A stretch of DNA of 64,000 nucleotides from Catenulispora sp. MAP5-51 (lineage in GTDB: Bacteria > Actinomycetota > Actinomycetes > Streptomycetales > Catenulisporaceae), in the NCBI RefSeq assembly GCF_041261205.1, contig NZ_JBGCCH010000005.1:186001-250000 (forward strand). Reading direction: 5' to 3'. Shown here piece by piece: positions 7,682 to 16,705 of the stretch (its first letter is position 1; every line of letters starts with the position of its first letter). Both the position numbers and the translations under genes were made by a program. The notes beneath the pieces are model-generated. The model searched no databases, was not told the origin of the DNA, and saw nothing but the letters and a program-made list of their open reading frames with translations.

Positions 7682-8560
7682 ATGGAAGACCGGTTGGTGC
7701 GGGCATTCGTCGCGGTCGCCGAGCACGGCACGTTCGGTGCGGCGGCCCGGGCCCTGGCCGTGACGCAGCCGGCGCTGACCAAGCAGATCCAGGCCCTGGA
7801 GGCGCGGATCGGCGGCACGCTGTTCCGGCGCGGACGCCTCGGCGCCCAGCTCACGCCGCTGGGCCGGACCCTGCTGCCCGACGCGCGCGACGCGGTGGAG
7901 CGCCTGGACGCCTTCGCGCTGCGGGCCAGGCGCCTGACCTCGGGCGGCGCCGGACGCCTGGCGCTGGGCTTCGGCCTGTCGACGATCGACATCGCGCCCC
8001 GGGCCGTGGCCGAGTTCCGGCGCCGGCACCCGGATGTCGGCGTGACCCTGGACGACATGGCCACGGCGATCCAGCTGGAGCGGCTGCGGCGCGGGCAGCT
8101 CGACGCCGGGTTCGTGCGCCTGCCGGTCGACCCGGCCTTCTCCGTGCTCGAACTCGGTGCCGACCGGCTGATGCTGGCCGTCCCGGGCAACGCCGACACC
8201 GGGCCGGGAGTGCGGGAGCTGATCAAGCGGCACGGCATGGTCGCGCTGGCGCAGACCAAGGGGCCGGGCTTCGTCGACCAGGTCCAGCGCTACCTGGCCG
8301 CCGAGGGGATCAAGCCCCGGGTGTTGCAGCGGGCGAACGACCTGCAGACGGTGATGGCGCTGGTCGCGGCGGGCGTCGGAGTCGCCCTGGTGTCGGCCCG
8401 GGCGCCGGTGGTGGTGGCCGCGGAGCGGATCCGCTGGGTGCCGATCGAGCACGAGGCGGCGCGCTGGGGCATCGGGCTGGTGTGGGGCGGCGGCGAGGCG
8501 GCTCCGGCGCTGGCGGCGTTCCTGGGGGTGACACGGGAGCTGGCGGCCGGGGGCTGGTGA
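7682..8560 (+). CDS. LysR-family transcriptional regulator
   Basis: 292 residues with the N-terminal LysR helix-turn-helix (G-T-F-G-A-A-A-R-A-L, V-T-Q-P-A-L-T-K-Q-I-Q-A-L-E, L-F-R-R-G-R) and a periplasmic-binding-type effector domain from about residue 90. The gene is divergent from the nitrilase-family hydrolase with a 73-bp shared promoter region, the usual LysR arrangement with its target. Effector unknown. Confidence 0.9.
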   Translation: MEDRLVRAFVAVAEHGTFGAAARALAVTQPALTKQIQALEARIGGTLFRRGRLGAQLTPLGRTLLPDARDAVERLDAFALRARRLTSGGAGRLALGFGLSTIDIAPRAVAEFRRRHPDVGVTLDDMATAIQLERLRRGQLDAGFVRLPVDPAFSVLELGADRLMLAVPGNADTGPGVRELIKRHGMVALAQTKGPGFVDQVQRYLAAEGIKPRVLQRANDLQTVMALVAAGVGVALVSARAPVVVAAERIRWVPIEHEAARWGIGLVWGGGEAAPALAAFLGVTRELAAGGW

Positions 8561-8625
8561 AATTTGTCGTGATGTCTTCGCAAGAAAACTGTAGTCTCAC
8601 GCAAAGATCCAGCGAGGGGGCCCTG

Positions 8626-9453
8626 ATGGAAAGAATCCGTGCACCGTTCGTCGACGCGGACGGCGTCGCCCACTACCGCAACCTCACCGTCTCGCGGACC
8701 CAGGGCTTCCGGCCGCTGCACGCGGACCTGCGCGTGCCGCCGGGCGGGGGTCGCAAGCCCCTCATAGCGTTCCTGCACGGCGGCGCCTTCTGGGCCGGCT
8801 CGCGGGTGGATCTGCCGGGGCCCTTGGAAGAGCTGGAGTTGCCCGGGTTCTACCAGCGGCTGCTCTCGCGGGGGTACGCCGTGGCAGACCTCGACTACCG
8901 GCTCTCGTCGGAGGCGGTGTTCCCGGCGCAGCTGGAGGATGTCGAGAGCGCGGTGCGCGTATTGTCCGAGGCTGCCGAAGAACTAGGCCTGGATGCCCGG
9001 CGCTTCGCGCTGTGGGGCGAGTCGGCCGGCGCGACGCTGGCCGCGCTGGCGGCGCTCGACAAAGAGTCCGGAGCGCCGATCCACGCGGTCGTCGACTGGT
9101 ACGGCCCGGCTGACTTCGTCACGGGAGCCCAGGGCGCGGACATTCCCGGCAACCCGATCTACGCGCTGCTCGACGGCGGAGTGCCGGGAGTCTGGGACCG
9201 CGCCCGCGCGGCCAGCCCGACGCGCCAGGTCCACGCGGACGCCCCGCCCTTCCTCATCATGCACGGCGCGGCGGACGCGCTCGTCCCGTATACCGAGAGC
9301 GAGAACCTCGCGGCCGTGCTGCGCTCGGCCGGTGTCCGCGCGGACCTCGTGCCTGTGGAGGGCGCGGGGCATGTCATGGAGGGCGCGAGCGACGTCGGTG
9401 CCCTGGTGGACCAGGTCTTGGACTTCCTCGACGAGGTCCTGGACGCCTCGTAG
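8626..9453 (+). CDS. Alpha/beta hydrolase (esterase, HSL/BD-FAE-like)
   Basis: 275-residue cytoplasmic hydrolase. The oxyanion motif is H-G-G-A-F-W near residue 46, the nucleophile elbow is G-E-S-A-G (Ser at about 127), the acid is in H-G-A-A-D-A-L-V-P, and the His is in G-A-G-H-V-M. The start ATG 8626 has a GAGGGGG ribosome site; a longer upstream frame overlaps the LysR gene and is not used. It follows LysR on the same strand with 65 bp between, so it may be part of the same response. Confidence 0.85.
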   Translation: MERIRAPFVDADGVAHYRNLTVSRTQGFRPLHADLRVPPGGGRKPLIAFLHGGAFWAGSRVDLPGPLEELELPGFYQRLLSRGYAVADLDYRLSSEAVFPAQLEDVESAVRVLSEAAEELGLDARRFALWGESAGATLAALAALDKESGAPIHAVVDWYGPADFVTGAQGADIPGNPIYALLDGGVPGVWDRARAASPTRQVHADAPPFLIMHGAADALVPYTESENLAAVLRSAGVRADLVPVEGAGHVMEGASDVGALVDQVLDFLDEVLDAS

Positions 9454-9465
9454 GTCGGCACGCCC

Positions 9466-10446
9466 TTAGTGCCCCCGCACCACCCGATCGCCCAAGTCGG
9501 TCCGCCGGTATCGGATCTCGTGCCGCTGCCGCTCGCCGACGACCATGCCGGCCTCGCGCAGCACCGACAGGTGCTCCGAGACGGTGCCGAGCGCGAGCGC
9601 GTGCCGGTGCGCCAGGCGGCTGGTGGAGGCCGGCTCCTCCAAGCCGGTGAGCAGGTGCGCGCGGGTGCGGCCGACGAGCTTGGTCAGGGCCGCCGCCGGG
9701 GTGCCGCGCCGGGCCTCGAAGGCGTTGCCCAGGCCGCGTGCCGGGTAGACGAGGGTCGGCTGCCAGGGGGCGTCGGTGATGACGATGACCTCGTCCCACT
9801 TGAACGCGCTCGGCATCAGGATCAGCCCGCGGCCGTCGAGGTCGTGGTGCTCGTCGCCGCCCGGGTCGCGGATCAGGGTGTCGCCGGTCCAGTGGACGGT
9901 CGGGTGCAGGTCGGAGAACAGGGCGTCCAGGCCGCCGGCGGCCAGCCGCCGGGACTGGTGGGCGACGTCGGCCTCCAGCAGGGTCCTGATCCGCGGCCAG
10001 TGCGGCGCGACCAGCGTCTCCCAGGCGCCGCGGATCAGCTGCGTCAGCAGGCTGAGGACCTCGGCCGGGTCGCCGAGCAGCAGCCGGCCGGTCGGGGTGT
10101 CGCGGCCGCCGGGGGTGTAGCGCAGCGCGAGCTCGATCTCGCGGCGCACGACCGGCGCGGGGGTGGCGGCGATCCGGGTCAGCTCGGCGTCGAAGTCGCC
10201 GACCGGGGCGGTCGGCGGGGGCGCGAGGAAGTCGGGGGTGTAGCCGCGGCGGGGCTGGAGCAGGACGATCGGCTCCAGGCCCAGCCCGGGCAGCGTCGGG
10301 CGGACACTGTCCAGCCAGCGGGCGTGCGCGCCGGGGCCCTGGGAGCCGGTCGCGTCGCGGATCGCGGACAGCGTCTCGAAGGCCGGCGAGATCGCGAACC
10401 GGCAGCGGGCCAGGTCGGCCGGGCCGAAGCCGAGGCTGATGACCAT
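9466..10446 (-). CDS. ArsR-like winged-helix regulator with N-terminal DUF5937-type domain
   Basis: 326 residues. The last ~90 residues form an ArsR-type winged helix (L-A-L-G-T-V-S-E-H-L-S-V-L-R-E-A-G-M-V, R-H-E-I-R-Y-R). The larger N-terminal part resembles the actinobacterial domain commonly attached to such regulators. No metal-binding Cys cluster is visible, so it is probably not a metal sensor. The start ATG 10446 has an AGGAAGG site just upstream. It is convergent with the alpha/beta hydrolase, with 12 bp between stops. Confidence 0.75.
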   Translation of the reverse strand: MVISLGFGPADLARCRFAISPAFETLSAIRDATGSQGPGAHARWLDSVRPTLPGLGLEPIVLLQPRRGYTPDFLAPPPTAPVGDFDAELTRIAATPAPVVRREIELALRYTPGGRDTPTGRLLLGDPAEVLSLLTQLIRGAWETLVAPHWPRIRTLLEADVAHQSRRLAAGGLDALFSDLHPTVHWTGDTLIRDPGGDEHHDLDGRGLILMPSAFKWDEVIVITDAPWQPTLVYPARGLGNAFEARRGTPAAALTKLVGRTRAHLLTGLEEPASTSRLAHRHALALGTVSEHLSVLREAGMVVGERQRHEIRYRRTDLGDRVVRGH

Positions 10447-10472
10447 CGGGGCCTTCCTGGGAGGGGCAGGTG

Positions 10473-10490
10473 TTTCGGCGGTGGCCGAAA
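10473..10490. promoter_or_regulatory. Inverted repeat in the ArsR/TPR divergent promoter
   Basis: TTTCGGC (10473-10479) and GCCGAAA (10484-10490) form a 7-bp inverted repeat with a 4-bp centre, 27-44 bp before the ArsR-like start. It is a candidate autoregulatory operator. Confidence 0.4.
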
Positions 10491-10565
10491 GACTTCCGAT
10501 GATCGTAGCGCCTCGGCAAGATCTTCCTCGCAAGGCAGATCGTTTTCACCAGGAGGGGAATTCCT

Positions 10566-11069
10566 ATGACCGCCGACCTGAAGGCCGACGTCAACCGCCG
10601 TGTGGCCGCTCTGTTCGCCGCGATCGACGACTACGACGAGGAGAGGTTCATCGCGGAGGTCGACGCGCTGGCCGCCGAGCTCCCTGAGGGCGATGCCGAC
10701 GCGATCTTCCATCGCGGTTGCGCGCGCGACAGCTGGGGGCACTCGGACCTCGCCGTGCCGATGTATGCCGAGGCGCTGGAAATCGGCGGCCTGACCGGGG
10801 AGAACCGGCGGCGGGCCATCATCCAGATGTCGAGCTCGCTGCGGAACATCGGGCGGGTCGAGGACGCGCTGGCGACGCTGCTCAAGGAGAAGGAGACCGG
10901 CGGCGAGGACCACCTGTCCGACGCGCTGGACTGCACGATCGCGCTGTGCCTGTCCACGCTCGGCCGCGACCGTGAGGGGCTGTCCCTGGTGCTCGTGGCA
11001 CTGGCCAAGCACCTGCCGCGCTACAACCGGTCGATGGCGAACTATGGCAGGGTCCTGCTTGAGGGCTAG
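10566..11069 (+). CDS. Tetratricopeptide-repeat protein
   Basis: 167 residues, all helical. It shows TPR-like paired helices with Ala/Gly at packing positions: A-I-F-H-R-G-C-A-R-D, A-V-P-M-Y-A-E-A-L-E, S-S-L-R-N-I-G-R-V-E-D-A-L-A-T-L. It resembles the short actinobacterial single-domain TPR proteins of unknown partner. The start ATG 10566 has an AGGAGGGG site. It is divergent from the ArsR-like regulator, with 119 bp between starts. The function beyond protein binding cannot be read. Confidence 0.75.
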   Translation: MTADLKADVNRRVAALFAAIDDYDEERFIAEVDALAAELPEGDADAIFHRGCARDSWGHSDLAVPMYAEALEIGGLTGENRRRAIIQMSSSLRNIGRVEDALATLLKEKETGGEDHLSDALDCTIALCLSTLGRDREGLSLVLVALAKHLPRYNRSMANYGRVLLEG

Positions 11070-11076
11070 GTTCTGC

Positions 11077-11114
11077 GGCAGGATGACTGCATGTTGATGA
11101 AGCGTCATCCTGCC
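11077..11114 (+). promoter_or_regulatory. Hairpin holding the GH130 start codon in its loop
   Basis: GGCAGGATGAC (11077-11087) and GTCATCCTGCC (11104-11114) are perfect 11-bp complements. The 16-nt loop contains both possible ATG codons (11091 and 11097), and the purine-rich GGCAGGA ribosome site lies in the left arm. In mRNA this would hide the ribosome site. Confidence 0.55.
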
Positions 11115-12122
11115 AACCCGATCCTGCGCCGCAACCCGGACCAGCCCTGGGAGGCCGGCTCGGTGCTCAACGGCACGGTCGTCCGAGGCGCGGACGGTGT
11201 CATCCACATGCTGTACCGCGCCACCAACGGCGTGAGCTTCAGTACGGCGGGGGAGTACGTCTCCTCGATCGGCATCGCCGACAGCACCGACGGTGTGACC
11301 TTCGTACGCCGCCCCGAGCCGCTGATCGCCCCGGACCAGCCGTATGAGCAGGGCCTGGGCTGCGAGGACCCGCGCGTGGTGTTCCTCGACGGCGAGTACT
11401 ACATCTACTACACGGCCGTCGAGGGCACGCCGCCGGACATCAAGGTCCGTATCGCTCTGGCGACCACGCCCGACCTGCGGGCCGAGACCGTCACCAAGCA
11501 CGGCGTCGTCGGCCCGCAGGGCGCGCCGTCGAAGGCCGCGACCTTGCTCCCCGAACCGATCGGGGGCACGTACATCTGGTTCTTCACCTGGTGCTCCGAC
11601 ACTCCCGGCGCGGCGATCCTGCACGCCGCCTTCGACGACCTGGCCGCGGTCAAGAACCCGCCGCCGGGCCACATCGCCGCCGCGGTCGCCGCCTACGACA
11701 CCTCCGCGGTCCTGATCCCCGGCGACCGCGCCGAGCTGGTGAAGAAGCGCGTCCGCCGGGGCCCGGAACTCGGCGCCCCGCCGATCCGCACCGAGGACGG
11801 CTGGCTGTTCTTCTACTGCAACTCCGACAGCGAGGAGGAGCCGGAGTGGCAGATCAGCGCCGCGCTGCTCGATCTGGAGGAGCCGTGGAAGGTGATCGCG
11901 CGGACCCCCGCACCGCTGCTGACGCCGCAGACCGAGACCGAGCTGACCGGGATCGTGAACCGGGTGACGTTCCCCGCCGGCGCGATCGTCATCGACGGGG
12001 TGGTCCACTTGTACTGCGGGAGCGGGGATCAGGGGATCTGCCTGGCGACGTGCGAGCTCGACGCGTTGCTGGAGCACGTGAAGACGTTCCCGGTGAAGTG
12101 CGACGGGCCCTGCGTGGGCTGA
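11091..12122 (+). CDS. Glycoside hydrolase family 130-like protein (glycosidase/phosphorylase)
   Basis: 343 residues predicted to be a five-bladed beta-propeller. Blade signatures N-P-I-L, Y-R-A-T, S-S-I-G-I-A-D-S-T-D-G and G-C-E-D-P-R-V match GH130 enzymes, which phosphorolyse or hydrolyse beta-mannosides. The Asp in the E-D-P-R block is the family's usual catalytic position. ATG 11091 and 11097 are both possible starts, and both lie in a hairpin loop. No sugar transporter is adjacent, so the physiological substrate is open. Confidence 0.8.
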   Translation: MLMKRHPANPILRRNPDQPWEAGSVLNGTVVRGADGVIHMLYRATNGVSFSTAGEYVSSIGIADSTDGVTFVRRPEPLIAPDQPYEQGLGCEDPRVVFLDGEYYIYYTAVEGTPPDIKVRIALATTPDLRAETVTKHGVVGPQGAPSKAATLLPEPIGGTYIWFFTWCSDTPGAAILHAAFDDLAAVKNPPPGHIAAAVAAYDTSAVLIPGDRAELVKKRVRRGPELGAPPIRTEDGWLFFYCNSDSEEEPEWQISAALLDLEEPWKVIARTPAPLLTPQTETELTGIVNRVTFPAGAIVIDGVVHLYCGSGDQGICLATCELDALLEHVKTFPVKCDGPCVG

Positions 12123-12126
12123 GGCC

Positions 12127-12486
12127 TCACCAGATGACGACGCAGGCGCCGAGGTCCAGTGCTCGTGCCGCGGCGGCCTCGATGTTGGCCAGGCGGAACG
12201 AGAGCTGGTCCTCGGTGGAGCTCTGACCTGCGACCAGCGTGAGATTGCGGCGCAGCAGTCCGCATTCCTCGATGAAGGCCGGCAGTTCGTCGGCGGCGAC
12301 CAAGAGATCGCCGCCGGCCAGCTGCGGGAAGAACCGTGCGCCCAACGAGCGCACGGCCTGCGACCCCCAGACCGTGGTCCGCCATGCTTCGAAGCCGGCG
12401 AGGTCGGACGCGCCCTCCGGGGCGTCGAGGACTTCCCGCATCGTGCCGTTCGCGTCGGCGATGTAGACGTCCACTGACAAAGTCAT
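12127..12486 (-). CDS. Conserved hypothetical protein
   Basis: 119-residue soluble protein that I do not recognise. It starts at ATG 12486, 16 bp after the accD stop on the same strand, so it may be the last gene of the fab operon transcript. It has no signal peptide, membrane segment or cysteine pair motif. The single visible cysteines are in E-E-C-G and G-A-C-V-V. The ribosome site is weak. It is convergent with the GH130 gene, with only 4 bp between stops. Confidence 0.55.
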   Translation of the reverse strand: MTLSVDVYIADANGTMREVLDAPEGASDLAGFEAWRTTVWGSQAVRSLGARFFPQLAGGDLLVAADELPAFIEECGLLRRNLTLVAGQSSTEDQLSFRLANIEAAAARALDLGACVVIW

Positions 12487-12502
12487 ACGAGCAGTGAAGC
12501 AG

Positions 12503-13969
12503 CTACAGCGGGATGTTCCCATGCTGCCCGCGCACCAGCGCACCTCCGCCGATGCCGCCGGGCGCCGCGGCGATGGCCGCCGCGATGGCGCTGCGTGAGG
12601 CGGCGGGCTCCACGACCTCGTCGACGACGCCGATCTCGATGGCGCGCTGGACGCCGCCGGAGACCAGTTCGTGCTCGGCGGCGAGTTCCTGCTCCATCTG
12701 GGGGCGGATGTCGTCGCTGACCTCGGCGAGCTTGCGGCGGTGGATGATGCGGACGGCGGCGACCGCGCCCATGACCGCGACCTCGGCGGTGGGCCAGGCG
12801 TAGACCTTCGTGGCGCCCAGGGACCGGGAGTTCATCGCGATGTAGGCGCCGCCGTAGGTCTTGCGGGTCACCAGGGTGACGCGCGGGACCACGCACTCGG
12901 CGAAGGCGTGCAGGAGCTTCGCGCCGCGGCGGACCACGCCGTCCCACTCCTGGCCGACGCCGGGCAGGTAGCCGGGGACGTCCACCAGGACGATCAGCGG
13001 GACGCCGAAGGCGTCGCACATCCGCACGAAGCGGGCCGCCTTCTCCGCCGAGGCCGAGTCCAGGCAGCCGCCCAGGCGCAGCGGGTTGTTGGCGATGACG
13101 CCGACCGTGCGGCCGCCGAAGCGGCCCAGCGCCGTCACCACGTTCGGGGCCCACTTGGGGTGCAGCTCCACGCCGGCCTTGTCGAAGACCGCGTTCACCA
13201 GCGGGTGGACGTCGTAGGCGCGCTTCGGCGAGGCCGGCAGCAGGTGCGCCAGGTCGCGGTCCTCGACCGCCGAGACGTCCAGGGTGCCCTGGTCGCCCAG
13301 CAGCGCGGCCAGCTTGCGGGCGCTGGAGTACGCCGCGTCGTCGGTGTCGGCCACCACGTGCACCACGCCGGAGCGCCGGCCGTGCGGCTCGGGGCCGCCC
13401 AGGCGCAGCGCGTCGACGTCCTCGCCGGTGACCGAGCGGACCACGTCCGGGCCGGTGACGAAGATGCGGCCGGCCGGGCCCAGGATCACGATGTCGGTCA
13501 GCGCCGGGCCGTAGGCCGCGCCGCCGGCCGCCGGGCCCAGGACCACGGAGATCTGCGGGATCTTGCCGCTGGCCCGGGTCATGGCCGCGAAGACCTGGCC
13601 CACCGCGTGCAGCGAGGCCACGCCTTCCTGCAGGCGGGCGCCGGAGGAGTGGAAGAGCGCGACGATCGGGCTGCCGGCGGCCATGGCGTGCTCGTAGGCG
13701 GTCAGGATGACCTGGCAGCCGGTGGCGCCCATGGCGCCGGCCTGGATGGTGGCGTCCGAGGCGTAGGCCACGGTGCGGACGCCGTCGATCAGGCCCGCCG
13801 CGGCCAGGAAGCCGGAGTCGTCGACCGGGGTCAGTAGCTCCGTGGTCCCGGCGTCGAACAGCCGCTCCAGGCGGCCGACCGGGTTGCGCGGGTCATCCTC
13901 GCGGGAGGGGCGGGAGGGCTTGGCCGGCGCCGGGATCGCCGGCGCCGCCACGGTTTCGGTCACTGACAT
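12503..13969 (-). CDS. accD: Acyl-CoA carboxylase beta (carboxyltransferase) subunit
   Basis: 488 residues, biotin-dependent carboxyltransferase with two crotonase-like halves. It transfers CO2 from biotin to acetyl- or propionyl-CoA, making malonyl- or methylmalonyl-CoA. Oxyanion-forming glycine blocks are visible as G-G-A-A-Y-G-P-A-L (first half) and G-G-A-Y-I-A-M-N-S (second half), plus H-S-S-G-A-R-L-Q-E-G. There is no zinc ribbon, so it is the actinobacterial AccD/PccB type, not the E. coli type. It follows fabF by 17 bp, placing malonyl-CoA supply in the fatty-acid synthase operon. It needs a biotin-carrying alpha subunit, which is not in the window. Confidence 0.88.
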   Translation of the reverse strand: MSVTETVAAPAIPAPAKPSRPSREDDPRNPVGRLERLFDAGTTELLTPVDDSGFLAAAGLIDGVRTVAYASDATIQAGAMGATGCQVILTAYEHAMAAGSPIVALFHSSGARLQEGVASLHAVGQVFAAMTRASGKIPQISVVLGPAAGGAAYGPALTDIVILGPAGRIFVTGPDVVRSVTGEDVDALRLGGPEPHGRRSGVVHVVADTDDAAYSSARKLAALLGDQGTLDVSAVEDRDLAHLLPASPKRAYDVHPLVNAVFDKAGVELHPKWAPNVVTALGRFGGRTVGVIANNPLRLGGCLDSASAEKAARFVRMCDAFGVPLIVLVDVPGYLPGVGQEWDGVVRRGAKLLHAFAECVVPRVTLVTRKTYGGAYIAMNSRSLGATKVYAWPTAEVAVMGAVAAVRIIHRRKLAEVSDDIRPQMEQELAAEHELVSGGVQRAIEIGVVDEVVEPAASRSAIAAAIAAAPGGIGGGALVRGQHGNIPL

Positions 13970-13986
13970 CGCTGTGTCTTCCGATC

Positions 13987-15231
13987 TCAGACGGACCGGA
14001 AGGCCACGACCACGTTGTGCCCTCCGAATCCGAAGGAGTCGTTGAGCGCCGCGATCTGGCCCTCGGGCAGCGCCCGCGGCTTGTCGCGGACGATGTCCAG
14101 GGTGACCTCGGGGTCCAGGGTCTCGATGTTGATCGTCGGCGGGGCCTGGCGGTGGTGCAGGGCCAGGACGGTGGCCACCGACTCGATGGCGCCGGTGCCG
14201 CCGAGCAGGTGCCCGTGCATGGACTTGGTGGCCGAGATCGCGACGTCCTCGGCGGCCGAGCCCAGGATCTTGCGGAAGGCCATGATCTCGGCGAGGTCGC
14301 CGCGCGGGGTGCTGGTGGCGTGCGCGTTCAGGTGCTTGACGTCGCCGGCCGACAGGTCGGCGTCCTCCAGCGCGAAGGCCAGCGCCTCGGCGACGCCGCG
14401 GCCGTCGGGCTCGGGCTGGGCGATGTCGTGGGAGTCGGCGGAGAAGCCGACGCCGGCGGCCTCGGCGTAGACCCGGGCGCCGCGCGCGGCGGCGTGCTCG
14501 GCCGACTCCAGCACCAGGATGCCGGCGCCCTCGCCGAGCACGAAGCCGTCCCGGCTGACGTCGAAGGGCCGGGAGGCGTGCCGCGGGTCGTCGTTGCGCT
14601 TGGACATCGCCATCATGTTGGCGAAGGCCGCGATCGGCAGCGGGTGGATGGCCGCCTCGGTGCCGCCGGCCAGCACCACGTCGGCGCGGCCGGAGCGGAT
14701 CATCTCGATGGCGTGGCCGACGGCCTCGGCGCCGGTGGCGCAGGCCGACACCGGCGCGTGCACGCCGGCGCGGGCGTCGAACTCCAGGCCGACGTAGGCC
14801 GCCGGGGAGTTCGGCATGAGCATGGGGACGGTGCGCGGGCCGACCGCGCGCGGGCCCTTGTTGAGCAGGTCGTCGTAGGCGCTCAGCAGCGTGGTGACGC
14901 CGCCGATGCCCGAGCCGACCATGACGCCCAGCCGGTTCGGCTCGGCGGACTTGCCGTCGAAGCCGGCGTCCTTCCAGGCCTCCCGGGCGGCGATCAGCGC
15001 GAACTGCGCCGAGCGGTCCAGGCGCCGCATCTCGACCGGCTTGAGGTGCGCGGAGGGCTCGACGGCGACCCGCGCGGCGAAGCGCACCGGCAGCTGCTCG
15101 GCCCAGTCCTCAGTGAGATCGCGGACCCCGGAGCGTCCGGCCAGCAACCCGTCCCAGAACGAGGCGGCGTCCCCGCCGAGCGGCGTGGTCGCACCGACCC
15201 CGGTGACGACAACAGACTTGCGAGCAGTCAC
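13987..15231 (-). CDS. fabF: Beta-ketoacyl-ACP synthase II
   Basis: 414 residues, the elongating condensing enzyme of type II fatty acid synthesis. The Cys nucleophile is in V-S-A-C-A-T-G (about residue 165). The two catalytic His are in N-A-H-A-T-S-T-P and S-M-H-G-H-L-L-G-G-T-G, and the C-terminal N-S-F-G-F-G-G-H-N loop is present. It starts at ATG 15231 with a usable AGGTAAGG site. It lies 92 bp after acpP and is followed by accD with a 17-bp gap. Confidence 0.95.
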   Translation of the reverse strand: MTARKSVVVTGVGATTPLGGDAASFWDGLLAGRSGVRDLTEDWAEQLPVRFAARVAVEPSAHLKPVEMRRLDRSAQFALIAAREAWKDAGFDGKSAEPNRLGVMVGSGIGGVTTLLSAYDDLLNKGPRAVGPRTVPMLMPNSPAAYVGLEFDARAGVHAPVSACATGAEAVGHAIEMIRSGRADVVLAGGTEAAIHPLPIAAFANMMAMSKRNDDPRHASRPFDVSRDGFVLGEGAGILVLESAEHAAARGARVYAEAAGVGFSADSHDIAQPEPDGRGVAEALAFALEDADLSAGDVKHLNAHATSTPRGDLAEIMAFRKILGSAAEDVAISATKSMHGHLLGGTGAIESVATVLALHHRQAPPTINIETLDPEVTLDIVRDKPRALPEGQIAALNDSFGFGGHNVVVAFRSV

Positions 15232-15323
15232 GAGCCTTACCTTCTATCTCTGGTTCAAAACGGGTTCTGCCGGCCGGACGGCCGTAGTGCGGGTTCTGCG
15301 TTACAGCGGGCCTAGTTCGTGGC

Positions 15324-15575
15324 TCAGGCCGCCTGGTTCTTCTGGATGTAGCCGACCGCGTCGCCGACCGTGGACAGGTCCTTGACGGCGTCGTCCGGGA
15401 TCTTCACGTTGAACTTCTCCTCGGCGGCCACGACGACCTCGACCATGGTCAGCGAGTCGACGTCCAGGTCGCCGGTGAAGGACTTGTCCAGCTGCACGTC
15501 GGCGGCGTCGACGCCGGCGACCTCTTCGACGATCTCGGCGAGGTCCGCGAGGATCTCTTCCTGGGTCAGAGCCAT
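15324..15575 (-). CDS. acpP: Acyl carrier protein
   Basis: 83-residue acidic carrier. The phosphopantetheine serine is Ser41 in D-V-D-S-L-T-M-V-E. The start ATG 15575 has an AAGGAG site. It carries acyl chains between the FabD, FabH and FabF proteins encoded on either side, and the gap to fabH is 63 bp. Confidence 0.97.
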   Translation of the reverse strand: MALTQEEILADLAEIVEEVAGVDAADVQLDKSFTGDLDVDSLTMVEVVVAAEEKFNVKIPDDAVKDLSTVGDAVGYIQKNQAA

Positions 15576-15638
15576 TGTGTGGCGCTCCTTCGTTGTTTTC
15601 TTTATTGGGATGAACGGGATCCGCGTAGCCGCGAAGCC

Positions 15639-16649
15639 CTAGGGGAGACTAACGACCTGCGCCGCGTAGACCAGACCCGCCCCGAAACCGATGAGCAGGG
15701 CCAGGCCGCCGTGCGGCGCCGAGCCGTCGTTGAGCATGCGCTCCATGGCCAGCGGGATGGTGGCCGCGGAGTTGTTGCCGAACTCGGCGATGGTGCGGGC
15801 GACCGGTACGTGCTCGGGCAGGTCCAGGACCTTCACCAGCCGGTCGGTGATGCGCATGTTGGCCTGGTGCGGGATGAAAGCGTCCAGGTCGGAGGCGGTG
15901 ATGCCAGCCTCGGCCAGCGCCTTCAGTGAGACCTCGGCCATCTGGTAGGAGGCCCAGCGGAAGACCGCCTGGCCCTCCATCTGCAGGAACGGGCCGCGCA
16001 CCTCGCCGCCGTCCTCCTCCGGCTCCGGGGCTTGGCCCCAGGGGAAGGTCTGCGTGATGGTGCCGTACTTGTCGCCCTCGGAGCCCCACACCACCGGGCC
16101 GATGCCGGGGGTGTCGGACGGGCCTATCACCACCGCGCCGGCTCCGTCGCCGAAGATGAAGGCGGTACCGCGGTCGTGGATGTCGGTCAGGTCGGACAGC
16201 CGCTCCACGCCGATCACCAGCACGTACTCGGCGGTGCCGGCCTTGACCATGTCCGAGGCCTGCGCCACGCCGTAGCAGAAGCCCGCGCAGCCGGCCGAGA
16301 TGTCGTAGGCGGCGCCGTTGGTGCCCAGACGGTCGGCGACGAGGCAGGCCAGGGCGGGGGTCTGGGCGAAGTGCGACACCGTGGCCACGATGATCGCGCC
16401 GACCTGGTCCCCGGAGATCCCGGCGGCGGCCAGCGCCTTGCCGGAGGCCTCGACGGCCATCTCCAGGACGGTCTCCTCCGGCGTGGCCCAACGGCGCTCG
16501 GCGATGCCCGAGCGCGTCCGGATCCACTCGTCGGAGGAGTCTATCCAGGTGCAGACCTCTTCGTTGTCGATGACTCGGCTGGGCACGTAGCCGCCGACAC
16601 CCATGATGCGGGTGTGGGCCGCGCCCTGCTTCTCCCTGATGACTGCCAT
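15639..16649 (-). CDS. fabH: Beta-ketoacyl-ACP synthase III
   Basis: 336 residues, the initiating condensing enzyme that joins an acyl-CoA primer to malonyl-ACP. The triad is Cys121 in S-A-G-C-A-G-F, His in F-I-P-H-Q-A-N (about 260), and Asn in F-G-N-N-S-A-A-T (about 290). The start ATG 16649 follows a GAGGGGA site; the longer open frame into fabD is rejected. Primer choice (straight or branched) cannot be read from the sequence, though branched primers are usual in actinomycetes. Confidence 0.95.
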   Translation of the reverse strand: MAVIREKQGAAHTRIMGVGGYVPSRVIDNEEVCTWIDSSDEWIRTRSGIAERRWATPEETVLEMAVEASGKALAAAGISGDQVGAIIVATVSHFAQTPALACLVADRLGTNGAAYDISAGCAGFCYGVAQASDMVKAGTAEYVLVIGVERLSDLTDIHDRGTAFIFGDGAGAVVIGPSDTPGIGPVVWGSEGDKYGTITQTFPWGQAPEPEEDGGEVRGPFLQMEGQAVFRWASYQMAEVSLKALAEAGITASDLDAFIPHQANMRITDRLVKVLDLPEHVPVARTIAEFGNNSAATIPLAMERMLNDGSAPHGGLALLIGFGAGLVYAAQVVSLP

Positions 16650-16705
16650 GATCGGATCCCCTCTTTCGACTGTCGGGCCGGCCGGGACTTCGCTGGGGAC
16701 GGGCC

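Noticed and set aside
7609-8259. Extended N-terminus of the nitrilase-family protein
   Set aside because: Overlaps the LysR gene in antisense; a ribosome site supports the start at 7608.
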